64,000 bases of DNA from Ga0077548 sp035440445 (GTDB lineage: Bacteria > Pseudomonadota > Alphaproteobacteria > Rhizobiales > Xanthobacteraceae). The notes beneath the pieces were generated by a model that ran no database searches, was not told the origin of the DNA, and saw only the letters and a program-made list of their open reading frames with translations. Positions within the stretch are counted from its first letter, which is position 1, and each line of letters opens with the position of its first letter. Shown here piece by piece: positions 45,539 through 53,588 of this stretch. A program made the translations under genes and the position numbers. The DNA is taken from assembly GCA_035440445.1 (NCBI GenBank), contig DAORMJ010000012.1:1-64000 (forward strand). Direction: 5' to 3'.

Positions 45539-46120
45539 TCACGCTTCGAGTTCGGCGTCCCAGTAGAGATAGTCGAGCCAGCTTTCGTGCAGATAGTTCG
45601 GCGGGAAAAGCCGGCCGTTCTTGTGCAGGTCGTTCACGCTCGGCTGGAACGGCATCTGATGCGGCCACATATGCGCATGCGCCGGCATCTGGCCGCCTTT
45701 TCGCAGGTTGCAGGGCGAACATGCGGTGACGACATTTTCCCAGGTCGTCTGCCCGCCATGGGCGCGCGGAATCAGATGATCGAAGGTGAGTTCTTCTCTT
45801 GTGCCGCAATACTGGCAGGAGAAGCGGTCGCGCAGGAACACGTTGAAGCGCGTGAAGGCCGGATGGCGCGCGGGCCTGACGAAGCTCTTGAGCGAAACCA
45901 CGCTCGGCAGCCGAAACTCGGCGGTCGGACTTCGGACCGCTTTGTCGTAGTGCGCAACCGTATTCACGCGATCGAGAAAGACCGCCTTGATGGTGTCCTG
46001 CCAGGACCAGATCGAGAGCGGGTAATAACTGAGCGGACGAAAATCCGCGTTCAGCACTAGCGCGGGCCAGGCGCCGGGCGACGCCCCAGTCGAAGCAGCG
46101 GAAGAAACAGCAGCGTGCAA
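45539..46120 (-). CDS. HNH endonuclease family protein
   Basis: 193 residues from TTG 46120, chosen for the GGGAG ribosome-binding site six bases upstream and because homologues begin at this point (HAAVSSAAS). The N-terminal region ALVLNADFRPLSYYPLSIWS is a family hallmark. The HNH domain shows CQYCGTREELTFDHLIPRAH, then NVVTACSPCNLRKGG, with four zinc-binding cysteines. This conserved alphaproteobacterial type is not linked to phage here. Its DNA substrate and purpose are unknown. Confidence 0.88.
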   Translation of the reverse strand: MHAAVSSAASTGASPGAWPALVLNADFRPLSYYPLSIWSWQDTIKAVFLDRVNTVAHYDKAVRSPTAEFRLPSVVSLKSFVRPARHPAFTRFNVFLRDRFSCQYCGTREELTFDHLIPRAHGGQTTWENVVTACSPCNLRKGGQMPAHAHMWPHQMPFQPSVNDLHKNGRLFPPNYLHESWLDYLYWDAELEA

Positions 46121-46214
46121 TGGCGACTCCCTTGGAAGTCCGCGCGGTCGCACCCCGCGTTCGTCAGGACGATATTCTACTGACTCCGCGTCGGTTTTGT
46201 GAAGCGGCCTCCGA

Positions 46215-46877
46215 TCACCGTCCCCGGAAGGCTTTTTGCAGGAAAGCGCCGCCGATCCCCAGGCCGTCGGCATCGATGCCGTGGCCGATTCCCTGAGAGA
46301 GATGCCACTCGGTCGGAACTTCCATGGCCCCTAGCCCCTGCGCCGAAATGAACAGCGCCTGTGCCGGGATCATCTCGTCCTGATCGCCATGCACGAGGAG
46401 CACCGGCGGCCGCACCGTGATTTCCTCCGCAGCCTTTGCCGCCACTGCTTCGTTCGAAGGCGTCACCAGCACACCGGAATAGCCGACGATCCCTGCAAGT
46501 GCCGGACGCCGGAGCCCGGCATGCAGCGCCATCATGGTGCCCTGGCTGAAGCCCACCAGCGCAAGCTGCGATCCGGTAAGATTGTGCTTGGCGAGCTCCG
46601 CGTCGAGAAATTCATCGAGCACGGGACGGGCCTTCATCACCCCGCGCCAGCGCTCGTCGGGATCGCGGAAGGTCAGTCCGAACCACTGGCGCCCCGACGG
46701 ATAACCGGGCACCGGTTCCGGCGCGTGCGGCGAAACGAATGCGGCATCGGGCAAAAGCCCCTGCCACTCGCGTCCGAGTGAAATGAGATCGTTGCCGTCG
46801 GCACCATAGCCATGGAGGAACACGACAAGCTGCTTCGCGGTGCCGGAACGCGGCGCGATACGGGGTCCGTCGATCAT
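46215..46877 (-). CDS. Alpha/beta hydrolase, carboxylesterase/phospholipase type
   Basis: 220 residues. Nucleophile elbow LALVGFSQGTMMALHAGL (GFSQG), catalytic Asp in VLLVHGDQDEMIPAQALF, and His in EWHLSQGIGHGIDADGLGIG. The N-terminal LVVFLHGYGADGNDLISLGR matches the carboxylesterase/acyl-protein thioesterase-like family. It probably hydrolyses short-chain esters or lysophospholipids. The next gene downstream on the strand is the HNH nuclease, about 95 bp away; the AlkA-type gene is 7 bp upstream, suggesting coupling. Confidence 0.9.
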   Translation of the reverse strand: MIDGPRIAPRSGTAKQLVVFLHGYGADGNDLISLGREWQGLLPDAAFVSPHAPEPVPGYPSGRQWFGLTFRDPDERWRGVMKARPVLDEFLDAELAKHNLTGSQLALVGFSQGTMMALHAGLRRPALAGIVGYSGVLVTPSNEAVAAKAAEEITVRPPVLLVHGDQDEMIPAQALFISAQGLGAMEVPTEWHLSQGIGHGIDADGLGIGGAFLQKAFRGR

Positions 46878-46884
46878 TTTTGTT

Positions 46885-47541
46885 TCAGTCTCCTTGCTCG
46901 ACCGGCACGCCGTCGCGCTTCTTCATTGCAGCATAGTAAGCCCAGAGCAAACGCGCCGCCACCGCGCGATAGGGTTTCCAGACTCGCGCGATCTTTTCAA
47001 GTTGCTTCGCGTCGGGCCGCACGCGCTTGCGCAGCATCATGCGCGCGGCCTCTTGCAGCGCGAGGTCGCCCGACGCGAACGCATCCGCATGGCCGACGCA
47101 GAACATCAAATAGATGTCCGCGGTCCACGGGCCGATGCCTTTCACTTTCACGAGCTCGGCATGCGCCGCATCGGCGGGCATGTGCGCGAGCGCATCGATG
47201 TTCAGGTGCTCGTCGCGGACCGCGCGCGCGATGTGCCGGAACGTCCTGATCTTCGGCATCGAAAGTCCCACGCGCTGGAGTTGCGGCGTGCGGGCTTTCA
47301 GGATCGCATGATGATCGAGCGGCGAAAACTTCGTCTCGAGCCGCCCCCAGATCGCCGCCGCGGAAGCGACCGAAAGCTGCTGCCCACAGATGATCCGGGC
47401 GAGTCCGGGAAAGCCGCCGTCGCGCCTGCGCATCGGCGGATGTCCGGCAACGCCCAGCACTTCGACAAGGCGCGGATCGAGCAGGAGCAGCTTTTCCAGC
47501 GCCTCTCTCAGATGTTCTTCGGTATCGATGCGTGCGGGCAT
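46885..47541 (-). CDS. DNA-3-methyladenine glycosylase II (AlkA-type, HhH-GPD)
   Basis: 218 residues from ATG 47541 (MPARIDTEEHLREAL). The HhH-GPD superfamily core reads VKVKGIGPWTADIYLMFCVG with the catalytic Asp in DAFASGDLALQEAA. The segment ARIICGQQLSVASAAAIWGR is the conserved helical entry. It excises alkylated purines such as 3-methyladenine. Divergent from gluQ (62 bp between starts) and 7 bp upstream of the esterase gene. Confidence 0.9.
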   Translation of the reverse strand: MPARIDTEEHLREALEKLLLLDPRLVEVLGVAGHPPMRRRDGGFPGLARIICGQQLSVASAAAIWGRLETKFSPLDHHAILKARTPQLQRVGLSMPKIRTFRHIARAVRDEHLNIDALAHMPADAAHAELVKVKGIGPWTADIYLMFCVGHADAFASGDLALQEAARMMLRKRVRPDAKQLEKIARVWKPYRAVAARLLWAYYAAMKKRDGVPVEQGD

Positions 47542-47602
47542 TTCAGCAGGAAACGATCTACAAGAAGCAGAATTTTGCAACCCGATTCCGCGCACCCCTC
47601 AA

Positions 47603-48427
47603 ATGCCCGCCTCCGTTTTCCGCTTCGCACCCTCGCCCACCGGGCACCTGCATCTCGGCCATGCGCTGTCCGCCATTCTCAATTTCGAGGAAGCCGAACG
47701 GGTCGGCGGACGCTTTCTGCTGCGTATCGAAGATATCGACATGAGCCGCTGCCGGCCGGAGTTCGAGGACTCGATATACGAAGATCTGGAATGGCTGGGG
47801 CTGAACTGGGAATCTCCGGTGCGACGGCAATCCGAGCATTTCGAAGAATATGCGGCCGAGCTAAGCCGGCTCGAAGCAGAGCACCTGCTCTATGCCTCCT
47901 ATGAAACGCGCGCTGATCTTGCCCGGCTGATCACCGGCCGTGATCCCGAGGGGGGTCCGCGCTATTCGCGCGAAGAGGGATTGCCGGTCGCGGAAGCAGC
48001 CCAGCGCGAGGCGGCAGGGGAACCTTACGCGCTTCGCCTTGACATGGAGCAGGCGCTCACGCGCGTCGAAACACCGCTGTTCTGGACGGAAGTCGAAAAA
48101 CAGGTTGAGGCGCATCCGGAGCGGTGGGGTGATGTCGTTCTGGGCAGGAAGCAGATGCCGGCGAGCTACCATCTTGCCGCGGTACTGGACGACGCCTTGC
48201 AGGGCGTGACGCATGTCGTTCGCGGCAAGGATCTGTTCGAGGCGACCGCCGTGCATCGGCTTTTGCAGGAACTGCTCGGTCTGCCCGCCCCGGTCTATCG
48301 GCATCATCACCTGCTCGTGGACGAAAGCGGCAAGAAGCTTTCAAAGCGGGATCGCTCGACCACGCTGCGCGATCTGCGCGAGAGCGGTATCAGCGTCGCG
48401 CAAATACGAAAAGCCATCGGCCTCTAG
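47603..48427 (+). CDS. gluQ: Glutamyl-Q tRNA(Asp) synthetase
   Basis: 274 residues. This truncated GluRS lacks the anticodon-binding domain and glutamylates queuosine-34 of tRNA-Asp. The class I signature is APSPTGHLHLGHALSA, the KMSKS equivalent is KKLSKRDRSTTLRDLR, and the segment YHLAAVLDDALQGVTHVVRG is diagnostic. A stretch around residues 98-125 (LITGRDPEGGPRYSREEG) stands where GluQRS proteins often bear a zinc site, but the usual cysteines are not all visible. Start ATG 47603 follows directly on homology. Confidence 0.9.
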   Translation: MPASVFRFAPSPTGHLHLGHALSAILNFEEAERVGGRFLLRIEDIDMSRCRPEFEDSIYEDLEWLGLNWESPVRRQSEHFEEYAAELSRLEAEHLLYASYETRADLARLITGRDPEGGPRYSREEGLPVAEAAQREAAGEPYALRLDMEQALTRVETPLFWTEVEKQVEAHPERWGDVVLGRKQMPASYHLAAVLDDALQGVTHVVRGKDLFEATAVHRLLQELLGLPAPVYRHHHLLVDESGKKLSKRDRSTTLRDLRESGISVAQIRKAIGL

Positions 48428-49365
48428 CCGATCCCCAACACGAACAGCCAGAACGAAACGCTGAACAGCGACAGCGCCGTCGATAGCGTGACCGCGCCGG
48501 CCACCGTCGCAACCCCGGTTTGATAGCGCGCGGCCAGGAGATACGAATTGATACCGACCGGCATCGAGGCGAAGATCACCGCGACCCCGGCCCAGACCGG
48601 CGTCAGCGCGAAGAGATACTTCGCGAGGAGAAATACGAAGAACGGCAACGCGAGCAACTTCGCCGCGACGATGAAGGCCGAGAGGTTCAGGTCGCCGAAC
48701 ACGCCATATTTGCGAAGCGCCATACCCATCGCAAACAGCGCGCAAGGCACCGCCGCCGCCGATATCATATCGACGAACTGCTTCGGCGCGCCACCGATCT
48801 GCACGCCCATCACGCGGCCGAGCGAGCCGACTGCAAAGGCGATCAACAAGGGATTGGTGACGAGGTTCTTCAGGAGCTTCAGGATCGCGTCCCGCGTGAT
48901 CCCGGCATCGGCGCTCTCGATCATCACGGTCGCGGCCAGCATCATGATCGGCAGATGCACGGCGATCAGGAGAAACAGCGGCACCGCGCCGGCTTCACCA
49001 TAGGCGGTCAGCACCAGCGGAATGCCCATCAGCACGATGTTCGATTGCGCGGAGGAAAAACCCATGATGACGGCCGCGCGTCCCGGCCTGCCATAGAGCT
49101 TCCAGGTCACGAACTGCGCGAAGCTCCACACGATTGCGACACCGAGGAAATAAGAAAGCCAGTAGCCCCATGGGCTGCCCTCGGGCAGCGCTGCGCCGAG
49201 CAGCGTCTTCACGATCATCACCGGGATCGCGATGATGAAGACGAAATCGTTCAGGCCCTCGCCCGCTTTCTCGGAAAGGAGTTTGATCCAGACGCAGACA
49301 TAACCGAGCGCAATGACGCCGAAGACCGGCAGGACGATTTCGGCGATGCGCGCGATCTGCGACAA
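48424..49365 (-). CDS. AEC family transporter (auxin efflux carrier type)
   Basis: 313 residues from TTG 49365, giving the usual family length; the open frame continues upstream into the previous gene but without homology. About ten hydrophobic helices; conserved pieces are VIMGFSSAQSNIVLMGIPLV and AVPCALFAMGMALRKYG and, near the end, ASMPVGINSYLLAARYQ. AEC carriers of bacteria move malate, malonate or other dicarboxylates. It is the last gene of the meaA transcription unit, 4 bp after the small exported protein. The stop overlaps the end of gluQ by 4 bp on the opposite strand. Confidence 0.85.
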   Translation of the reverse strand: MSQIARIAEIVLPVFGVIALGYVCVWIKLLSEKAGEGLNDFVFIIAIPVMIVKTLLGAALPEGSPWGYWLSYFLGVAIVWSFAQFVTWKLYGRPGRAAVIMGFSSAQSNIVLMGIPLVLTAYGEAGAVPLFLLIAVHLPIMMLAATVMIESADAGITRDAILKLLKNLVTNPLLIAFAVGSLGRVMGVQIGGAPKQFVDMISAAAVPCALFAMGMALRKYGVFGDLNLSAFIVAAKLLALPFFVFLLAKYLFALTPVWAGVAVIFASMPVGINSYLLAARYQTGVATVAGAVTLSTALSLFSVSFWLFVLGIG

Positions 49366-49369
49366 GGAA

Positions 49370-49825
49370 TTACTTGACCGGACGCAGCCGTGCCCCGTCG
49401 AACACGAAGCGCTTCCGGCAGGCCGCGGACCCCACCTTGTTGCAGGCGCTGCCATGCAAATCGAAGTGGATTCCCGGCTTGCCGCGCAGCTTGATCGGCT
49501 TCCACTGATGCACGTTGCCTTCCCACACGATGGCATGCTTGCCGCCGTGGGATGCGAAGATCATAAGCGTGCAGCCGGCGCTGCCGCAGTAATAGGTCCC
49601 CATCTCGCAGCCGAGCTTTTCGGTGTCGATGACGAAGTCGGGAATGCCGTCTTCATTGAGATCGATCGCCTGCAGCGATTTGCGCGCGACATCCATCTTG
49701 CCGTCGCAGTCCTTCACCAGCGTTTTCAGATGCTGCTCCACAACGCCGGGAAGCTCCTGGGCTGCTGCAGGCGCGATCGCGAGAAGCAGGACAGTGGCGA
49801 CAGCGAGCATTCCTGCTTTCATCAC
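49370..49825 (-). CDS. Small exported protein with calcium-loop-like motif, unknown function
   Basis: 151 residues. Signal peptide (MLAVATVLLLAIAPAAAQ). Mature part holds IDLNEDGIPDFVIDTEKLGC, an Asp-rich loop resembling FG-GAP or EF-hand repeats, then six cysteines in all (CDG, GCEMG, YYCG, GCTL, SACN, AACRKR) that could pair. The gene overlaps the meaA stop by 4 bp (ATGA) and precedes the AEC carrier by 4 bp, so all three are one operon. I do not recognise a family. A link with the ethylmalonyl-CoA pathway is only positional. Confidence 0.75.
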   Translation of the reverse strand: MMKAGMLAVATVLLLAIAPAAAQELPGVVEQHLKTLVKDCDGKMDVARKSLQAIDLNEDGIPDFVIDTEKLGCEMGTYYCGSAGCTLMIFASHGGKHAIVWEGNVHQWKPIKLRGKPGIHFDLHGSACNKVGSAACRKRFVFDGARLRPVK

Positions 49826-51825
49826 GCGGCCTTGCTCACGCTCGCGTCCACGACCCGGACGATGTCGGCAAGAATGCGGTTCAACTCGTAGTTCTTCGGT
49901 GTGTACACCGCCGCTACCCCGTGTTGCTTGAGCACGATCTCGTCTTCCGGGGGGATGATGCCGCCGACGATCACCGGGACGTCGAGCCCCTCGGAGCGCA
50001 TGCGGCTCATCACGTCGCGCACGAGCGGCACATGCGAGCCCGACAGAATCGAAAGCCCGACCACATGCACGCCTTCTTCGAGCGCGGCATTGACGATCTC
50101 GGCGGGCGTGAGGCGGATGCCTTCATAGACCACCTCCATGCCGGCATCGCGCGCGCGCACCGCGATCTGTTCCGCACCGTTGGAATGACCGTCGAGCCCC
50201 GGCTTGCCGACCAGAAACTTCAGGCGGCGGCCAAGCTTCTTTGAAACCTTTTCGACTTCGCCGCGCACTTCATCGAGCCCTTCCGCACCCGCGCGGGCAG
50301 AGCGGCCGACACCGGTCGGCGCGCGATACTCGCCAAACACGTCGCGCAGCATCGAACCCCATTCGCCGGTGGTGACACCGGCCTTCGCCGCCTCGATCGA
50401 GGCCGGCATGATATTCGTACCTTCGGACGCGGCGCGGCGCAGCGCATCGAGGGCCGCGCGAACTTTTTTGTTATCGCGCTGTTCGCGCCAGGCTTTCAGC
50501 CGCTCGATCTGTTCCTTCTCGACGTGCTCCGGCACGGTCATGATCGCGCCGTCGCCGGTCGTCAGCGGAGACGGCTCAGTCTCCGTGAAGCGGTTAACGC
50601 CGACGACGGTCAGTTCGCCCCGCTCGATCGCTTCCAGGCGCTTCGTGTTCGATTCGACGAGCTTCTGCTTCATGTAGCTCGACTCCACCGCCGCGACCGC
50701 CCCGCCCATTTCCTCGATGCGCGCGAGTTCCTCGAGCGCCTCGGCTTTCAGTTCCTTGACCTTGCGCTCGATTTCCTTGGAGCCGTCGAAGATATCGCCG
50801 AAATCAAGGAGGTCGGTTTCGAAGGCCACGATCTGCTGCATGCGGATCGACCATTGCTGGTCCCACGGCCGCGGCAGACCGAGCGCCTCGTTCCATGCCG
50901 GCAATTGCACCGCGCGCGCGCGCGCATTCTTCGAAAGCGTCACCGCGAGCATTTCGAGCAGAATCCGATACACGTTGTTTTCAGGCTGCTGCTCGGTGAG
51001 GCCGAGCGAGTTCACCTGCACGCCATAGCGGAAGCGGCGGTGCTTCTCGTTCTCCACGTGATAGCGATCGCGCGTGATCTCGTCCCAGAGTTCGGTAAAC
51101 GCCCGCATCTTGCAGAGTTCGGTGACGAAGCGCAGGCCCGCATTCACGAAGAAGGAAATGCGGCCGACTACTTCGCCGAAATCTTTCTCCTCGATGCCGC
51201 CGGACGCCTTCACGCCGTCGAGCACCGCGATCGCGGTCGCGAGCGCATAAGCCAGTTCCTGCACCGGCGTCGCACCCGCTTCCTGCAGATGGTAGGAGCA
51301 GACATTCATCGGGTTCCACTTCGGAACCTCGCGCGTCGTATAAAGAATGGTGTCCTTGATCAGACGCATCGAAGGTGCCGGCGGGAATACATAGGTGCCG
51401 CGCGAAAGATATTCCTTGATGATGTCGTTCTGCGTGGTGCCGGCGAGCGCGGTCTTCGGCACGCCGGTCTCTTCCGCGAGCGCGACATAAAGCGAGAGCA
51501 ACCAGGCCGCCGTCGCATTGATCGTCATCGACGTATTCATCGAGCCGAGCGGAATGCCGTCGAACAAGGTCCGCATGTCGCCGAGATGCGAAACCGGCAC
51601 GCCGACCTTGCCGACCTCGCCGCGCGCAAGCACGTGGTCGGAATCGTAACCGGTCTGGGTTGGCAGATCGAAAGCGACCGAGAGCCCGGTCTGTCCCTTG
51701 GCGAGGTTCGAGCGATAGAGCTTGTTGGATTCGGCTGCCGTCGAATGCCCCGCATAGGTGCGGATCAGCCACGGCGCCTCCTTCGGCTTCGAGGAACCCG
51801 GATTACCGCCTTTTTGCTCCGCCAT
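49822..51825 (-). CDS. meaA: Cobalamin-dependent acyl-CoA mutase MeaA (ethylmalonyl-CoA mutase)
   Basis: 667 residues. Single-chain mutase: TIM-barrel part with the substrate segment SVAFDLPTQTGYDSDHVLAR at the N-terminus, and a C-terminal B12-binding domain with LDGHSNGAEQ (DxHxxG, cobalt ligand His547) and LSGSH. Length and sequence fit the MeaA/Ecm branch, which converts ethylmalonyl-CoA to methylsuccinyl-CoA, rather than the larger two-chain methylmalonyl-CoA mutase. ccrA, whose product feeds this enzyme, lies 1.8 kb away. Methylmalonyl-CoA mutase activity cannot be excluded by eye. It heads an operon with a small exported protein and an AEC carrier. Confidence 0.9.
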   Translation of the reverse strand: MAEQKGGNPGSSKPKEAPWLIRTYAGHSTAAESNKLYRSNLAKGQTGLSVAFDLPTQTGYDSDHVLARGEVGKVGVPVSHLGDMRTLFDGIPLGSMNTSMTINATAAWLLSLYVALAEETGVPKTALAGTTQNDIIKEYLSRGTYVFPPAPSMRLIKDTILYTTREVPKWNPMNVCSYHLQEAGATPVQELAYALATAIAVLDGVKASGGIEEKDFGEVVGRISFFVNAGLRFVTELCKMRAFTELWDEITRDRYHVENEKHRRFRYGVQVNSLGLTEQQPENNVYRILLEMLAVTLSKNARARAVQLPAWNEALGLPRPWDQQWSIRMQQIVAFETDLLDFGDIFDGSKEIERKVKELKAEALEELARIEEMGGAVAAVESSYMKQKLVESNTKRLEAIERGELTVVGVNRFTETEPSPLTTGDGAIMTVPEHVEKEQIERLKAWREQRDNKKVRAALDALRRAASEGTNIMPASIEAAKAGVTTGEWGSMLRDVFGEYRAPTGVGRSARAGAEGLDEVRGEVEKVSKKLGRRLKFLVGKPGLDGHSNGAEQIAVRARDAGMEVVYEGIRLTPAEIVNAALEEGVHVVGLSILSGSHVPLVRDVMSRMRSEGLDVPVIVGGIIPPEDEIVLKQHGVAAVYTPKNYELNRILADIVRVVDASVSKAA

Positions 51826-51872
51826 CGGCTACGCCCCTGCGAATGCCGCGAAAATTCGCACAGCACCCTTTC

Positions 51873-51883
51873 CTGCATTGCAG
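51873..51883. promoter_or_regulatory. Inverted repeat upstream of meaA
   Basis: CTGCA-T-TGCAG, 11 bp, centred 53 bp upstream of the meaA start. It shares the core GCTGCAA and a following TGC with a repeat upstream of ccrA. Candidate binding site, unproven. Confidence 0.35.
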
Positions 51884-52048
51884 CATAAAGCCTAGCATGG
51901 GCCATCGATCACGGAAAATCGATGACCCGTGAGGCCGCCTTGCACTAGACCGTGACGCGCTCGCGCGGCAGTGTGCGCGCGTAAAAAAACATGCGGGTCC
52001 AAGCCCCGGCCCGAACCGGCGGCGACCCACCAGAGCGGAGAGCAGATT

Positions 52049-52414
52049 ATGTGGTTTAGAGGGACACTCTTGGCCTTTGGCATTGCGCTGGCCTTTATTT
52101 CGCCGACCAAAGCCGTCCAGGCCCAGGAAATTACGTTTGAAATCACCAACGATTTCCGTCGCGACATTCAGGTTGAATTCTATTCGCAGAACCGCCGCCA
52201 TGCCTGGCCCGGCGGCAACCGCGCCTACAACCTCAGCCGTGGCGATACGCAGTCCTACCGGCTGGCCTGCCGTCGCGGCGAAAAGGTCTGCTACGGCGGC
52301 TGGGTGAAGGGCGACGCGCGCACCTATTGGGGCGTGGGGCTGAACGGCAAATATTCGTGCGATTCCTGCTGCCAGGTTTGCGGCGAAGGGAACCTGCGAA
52401 AAACGCTGCACTGA
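52049..52414 (+). CDS. Secreted six-cysteine protein, unknown family (paralogue 1, basic)
   Basis: 121 residues from ATG 52049, preceded by GGAGAG. Signal peptide (LLAFGIALAFISPTKAVQAQ). The mature 95 residues are 74% identical, without gaps, to the product of 52582-52944 by hand alignment. Conserved core: DIQ-EFYSQNR-HAWPGGN-AYNL, CR-GEK-CYG-WVKG, TYWGVGLNGKYSCDSCCQVC. Six cysteines suggest three disulfides. Estimated net charge of the mature part +5 by counting. A strong terminator follows, so each copy has its own transcript end. Function unknown; extracellular or periplasmic. Confidence 0.85.
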   Translation: MWFRGTLLAFGIALAFISPTKAVQAQEITFEITNDFRRDIQVEFYSQNRRHAWPGGNRAYNLSRGDTQSYRLACRRGEKVCYGGWVKGDARTYWGVGLNGKYSCDSCCQVCGEGNLRKTLH

Positions 52415-52440
52415 TCCCGAAGCGATCCATTGCAAGAAAA

Positions 52441-52468
52441 ACCGGCAGGGCACCCTGCCGGTTTTTTT
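52441..52468 (+). terminator. Rho-independent terminator after paralogue 1
   Basis: Stem ACCGGCAGG/CCTGCCGGT (52441-52449, 52454-52462), loop GCAC, followed by seven T. Confidence 0.88.
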
Positions 52469-52581
52469 ATTTTCGGAGATAAAATTTGATCGCATTAATG
52501 CCCGCTTCCGCTCTCGACGCGGCAGCGCGAAAGAATAGTCTCCCGCTCGCCGCATGGTGCGGCACGAAAGTGGAGAGTGCG

Positions 52582-52944
52582 ATGGGGTTTAAGCGTGCTT
52601 TGCTCGCCATGGGGGTGGCGCTCTTGATGCCGCTGGCGACTTTTGCCGCGGCAGAGGAAATTACCTTCAAGATCAACAACGAAAACAGCAAGGACATTCA
52701 GATCGAGTTCTATTCGCAGAACCGCAATCATGCATGGCCCGGCGGCAACCAGGCCTACAACCTGGATGCGGGCGATTCGAACTCCTACAAGCTCTCTTGC
52801 CGCTCCGGCGAGAAGATCTGCTACGGCGCATGGGTGAAGGGCAATTCCAACACCTATTGGGGCGTCGGTCTGAACGGCAAGTATTCCTGCGATTCCTGCT
52901 GCCAGGTTTGCGGCGACGGCGACCTCGAAAAGACGCTGCAGTAA
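52582..52944 (+). CDS. Secreted six-cysteine protein, unknown family (paralogue 2, acidic)
   Basis: 120 residues from ATG 52582, with GGAGAG upstream as in paralogue 1. Signal peptide (ALLAMGVALLMPLATFAAAEE). Mature part: same six cysteines and the same GLNGKYSCDSCCQVCG block as paralogue 1, but Arg residues are replaced by Lys, Asn, Ser or Asp, giving an estimated net charge of -2. The signal peptides are dissimilar while the mature parts stay close, as expected after tandem duplication with selection on the mature fold. The pair lies between meaA and ccrA. A terminator follows. Confidence 0.85.
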   Translation: MGFKRALLAMGVALLMPLATFAAAEEITFKINNENSKDIQIEFYSQNRNHAWPGGNQAYNLDAGDSNSYKLSCRSGEKICYGAWVKGNSNTYWGVGLNGKYSCDSCCQVCGDGDLEKTLQ

Positions 52945-52974
52945 CCGCAGCAACGACAACGCGAGAGCCTAACG

Positions 52975-53006
52975 AAAAAGCCGGCGAGATGATCTCGCCG
53001 GCTTTT
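52975..53006. terminator. Bidirectional terminator between paralogue 2 and the GlsB-type gene
   Basis: Stem GCCGGCGAGA/TCTCGCCGGC (52980-52989, 52993-53002), loop TGA, with AAAAA before and TTTT after. Serves the convergent genes on both strands. Confidence 0.87.
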
Positions 53007-53026
53007 CTAGTTAGCGCTTCGCCCGA

Positions 53027-53281
53027 TCAGGCGCGTTTCACGAGCCCGATGATGAAGAGCAGAATGACCGCGCCGATGGTCGCCGCGATGATCGCGCCCA
53101 GAATGCCCGCCGGCAAACCAACGCCGAGGCGCGGAAACAGCCAGCTTGCGATTGCGGCACCCACGATGCCCACGATGATGTTGCCGATGAGCCCGAAGCC
53201 GAAGCCTTTCATGATCACGCCGGCAAGCCAGCCAGCGATCGCGCCGACGATCAGAAGAACAATGATACTTTCAAACGGCAT
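53027..53281 (-). CDS. GlsB/YeaQ/YmgE family membrane protein
   Basis: 84 residues, three hydrophobic helices separated by Gly-rich turns: SIIVLLIVGAIAGWLAGVIM, FGFGLIGNIIVGIVGAAIA, then GVGLPAGILGAIIAATIGAV. Transglycosylase-associated/GlsB family; members are stress-induced in many bacteria but their biochemical role is unknown. The start ATG 53281 is chosen because the frame upstream loses similarity. Convergent with paralogue 2. Confidence 0.9.
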   Translation of the reverse strand: MPFESIIVLLIVGAIAGWLAGVIMKGFGFGLIGNIIVGIVGAAIASWLFPRLGVGLPAGILGAIIAATIGAVILLFIIGLVKRA

Positions 53282-53588
53282 AACCCCCGTCCTCCATTTC
53301 ATGGCGGTGACCCCGCCGGTTGGTTTCGCCTTTTTCGCAAGCCGGCATGACCGTCCCGCGAATCCCGGATTAGACGAAAGAATAATAGGCCGGATTTGTA
53401 CGGTAACGCGAGTGGGCACGGATGGTAGTCGACAACCTCTAGACGGACGCGACGGCATGCCGGCTCGCGCAACGAGTGGTTGGTGCCGACGCCTTGGCGT
53501 TCGTGTTCGTCGTCCGCCGCAAGTGCCGTTGCGCTGCAACATGCTTTGCGCCATGCTTCGGCCGAGACATTTTATTTTCGGAGCGCTT
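53282..53588. other. Intergenic region between the GlsB-type gene and ccrA (307 bp)
   Basis: Divergent control region. Includes the inverted repeat at 53528-53540, a CATGCTT direct repeat (53540-53546 and 53552-53558) and an AT-rich stretch (ATTTTATTTTCGG) before ccrA. No gene seen. Confidence 0.6.
53528..53558 (+). promoter_or_regulatory. Inverted and direct repeats upstream of ccrA
   Basis: GTTGC-GCT-GCAAC (53528-53540) overlaps CATGCTT, which recurs 12 bp on. The pair ends 30 bp before the ccrA start. A plausible operator; it resembles a site upstream of meaA. Confidence 0.4.

Noticed and set aside
52734..53588. In-frame upstream extension of ccrA through the second secreted paralogue
   Set aside because: It crosses the paralogue gene, a terminator and the GlsB-type gene; ccrA homology starts at ATG 53589.
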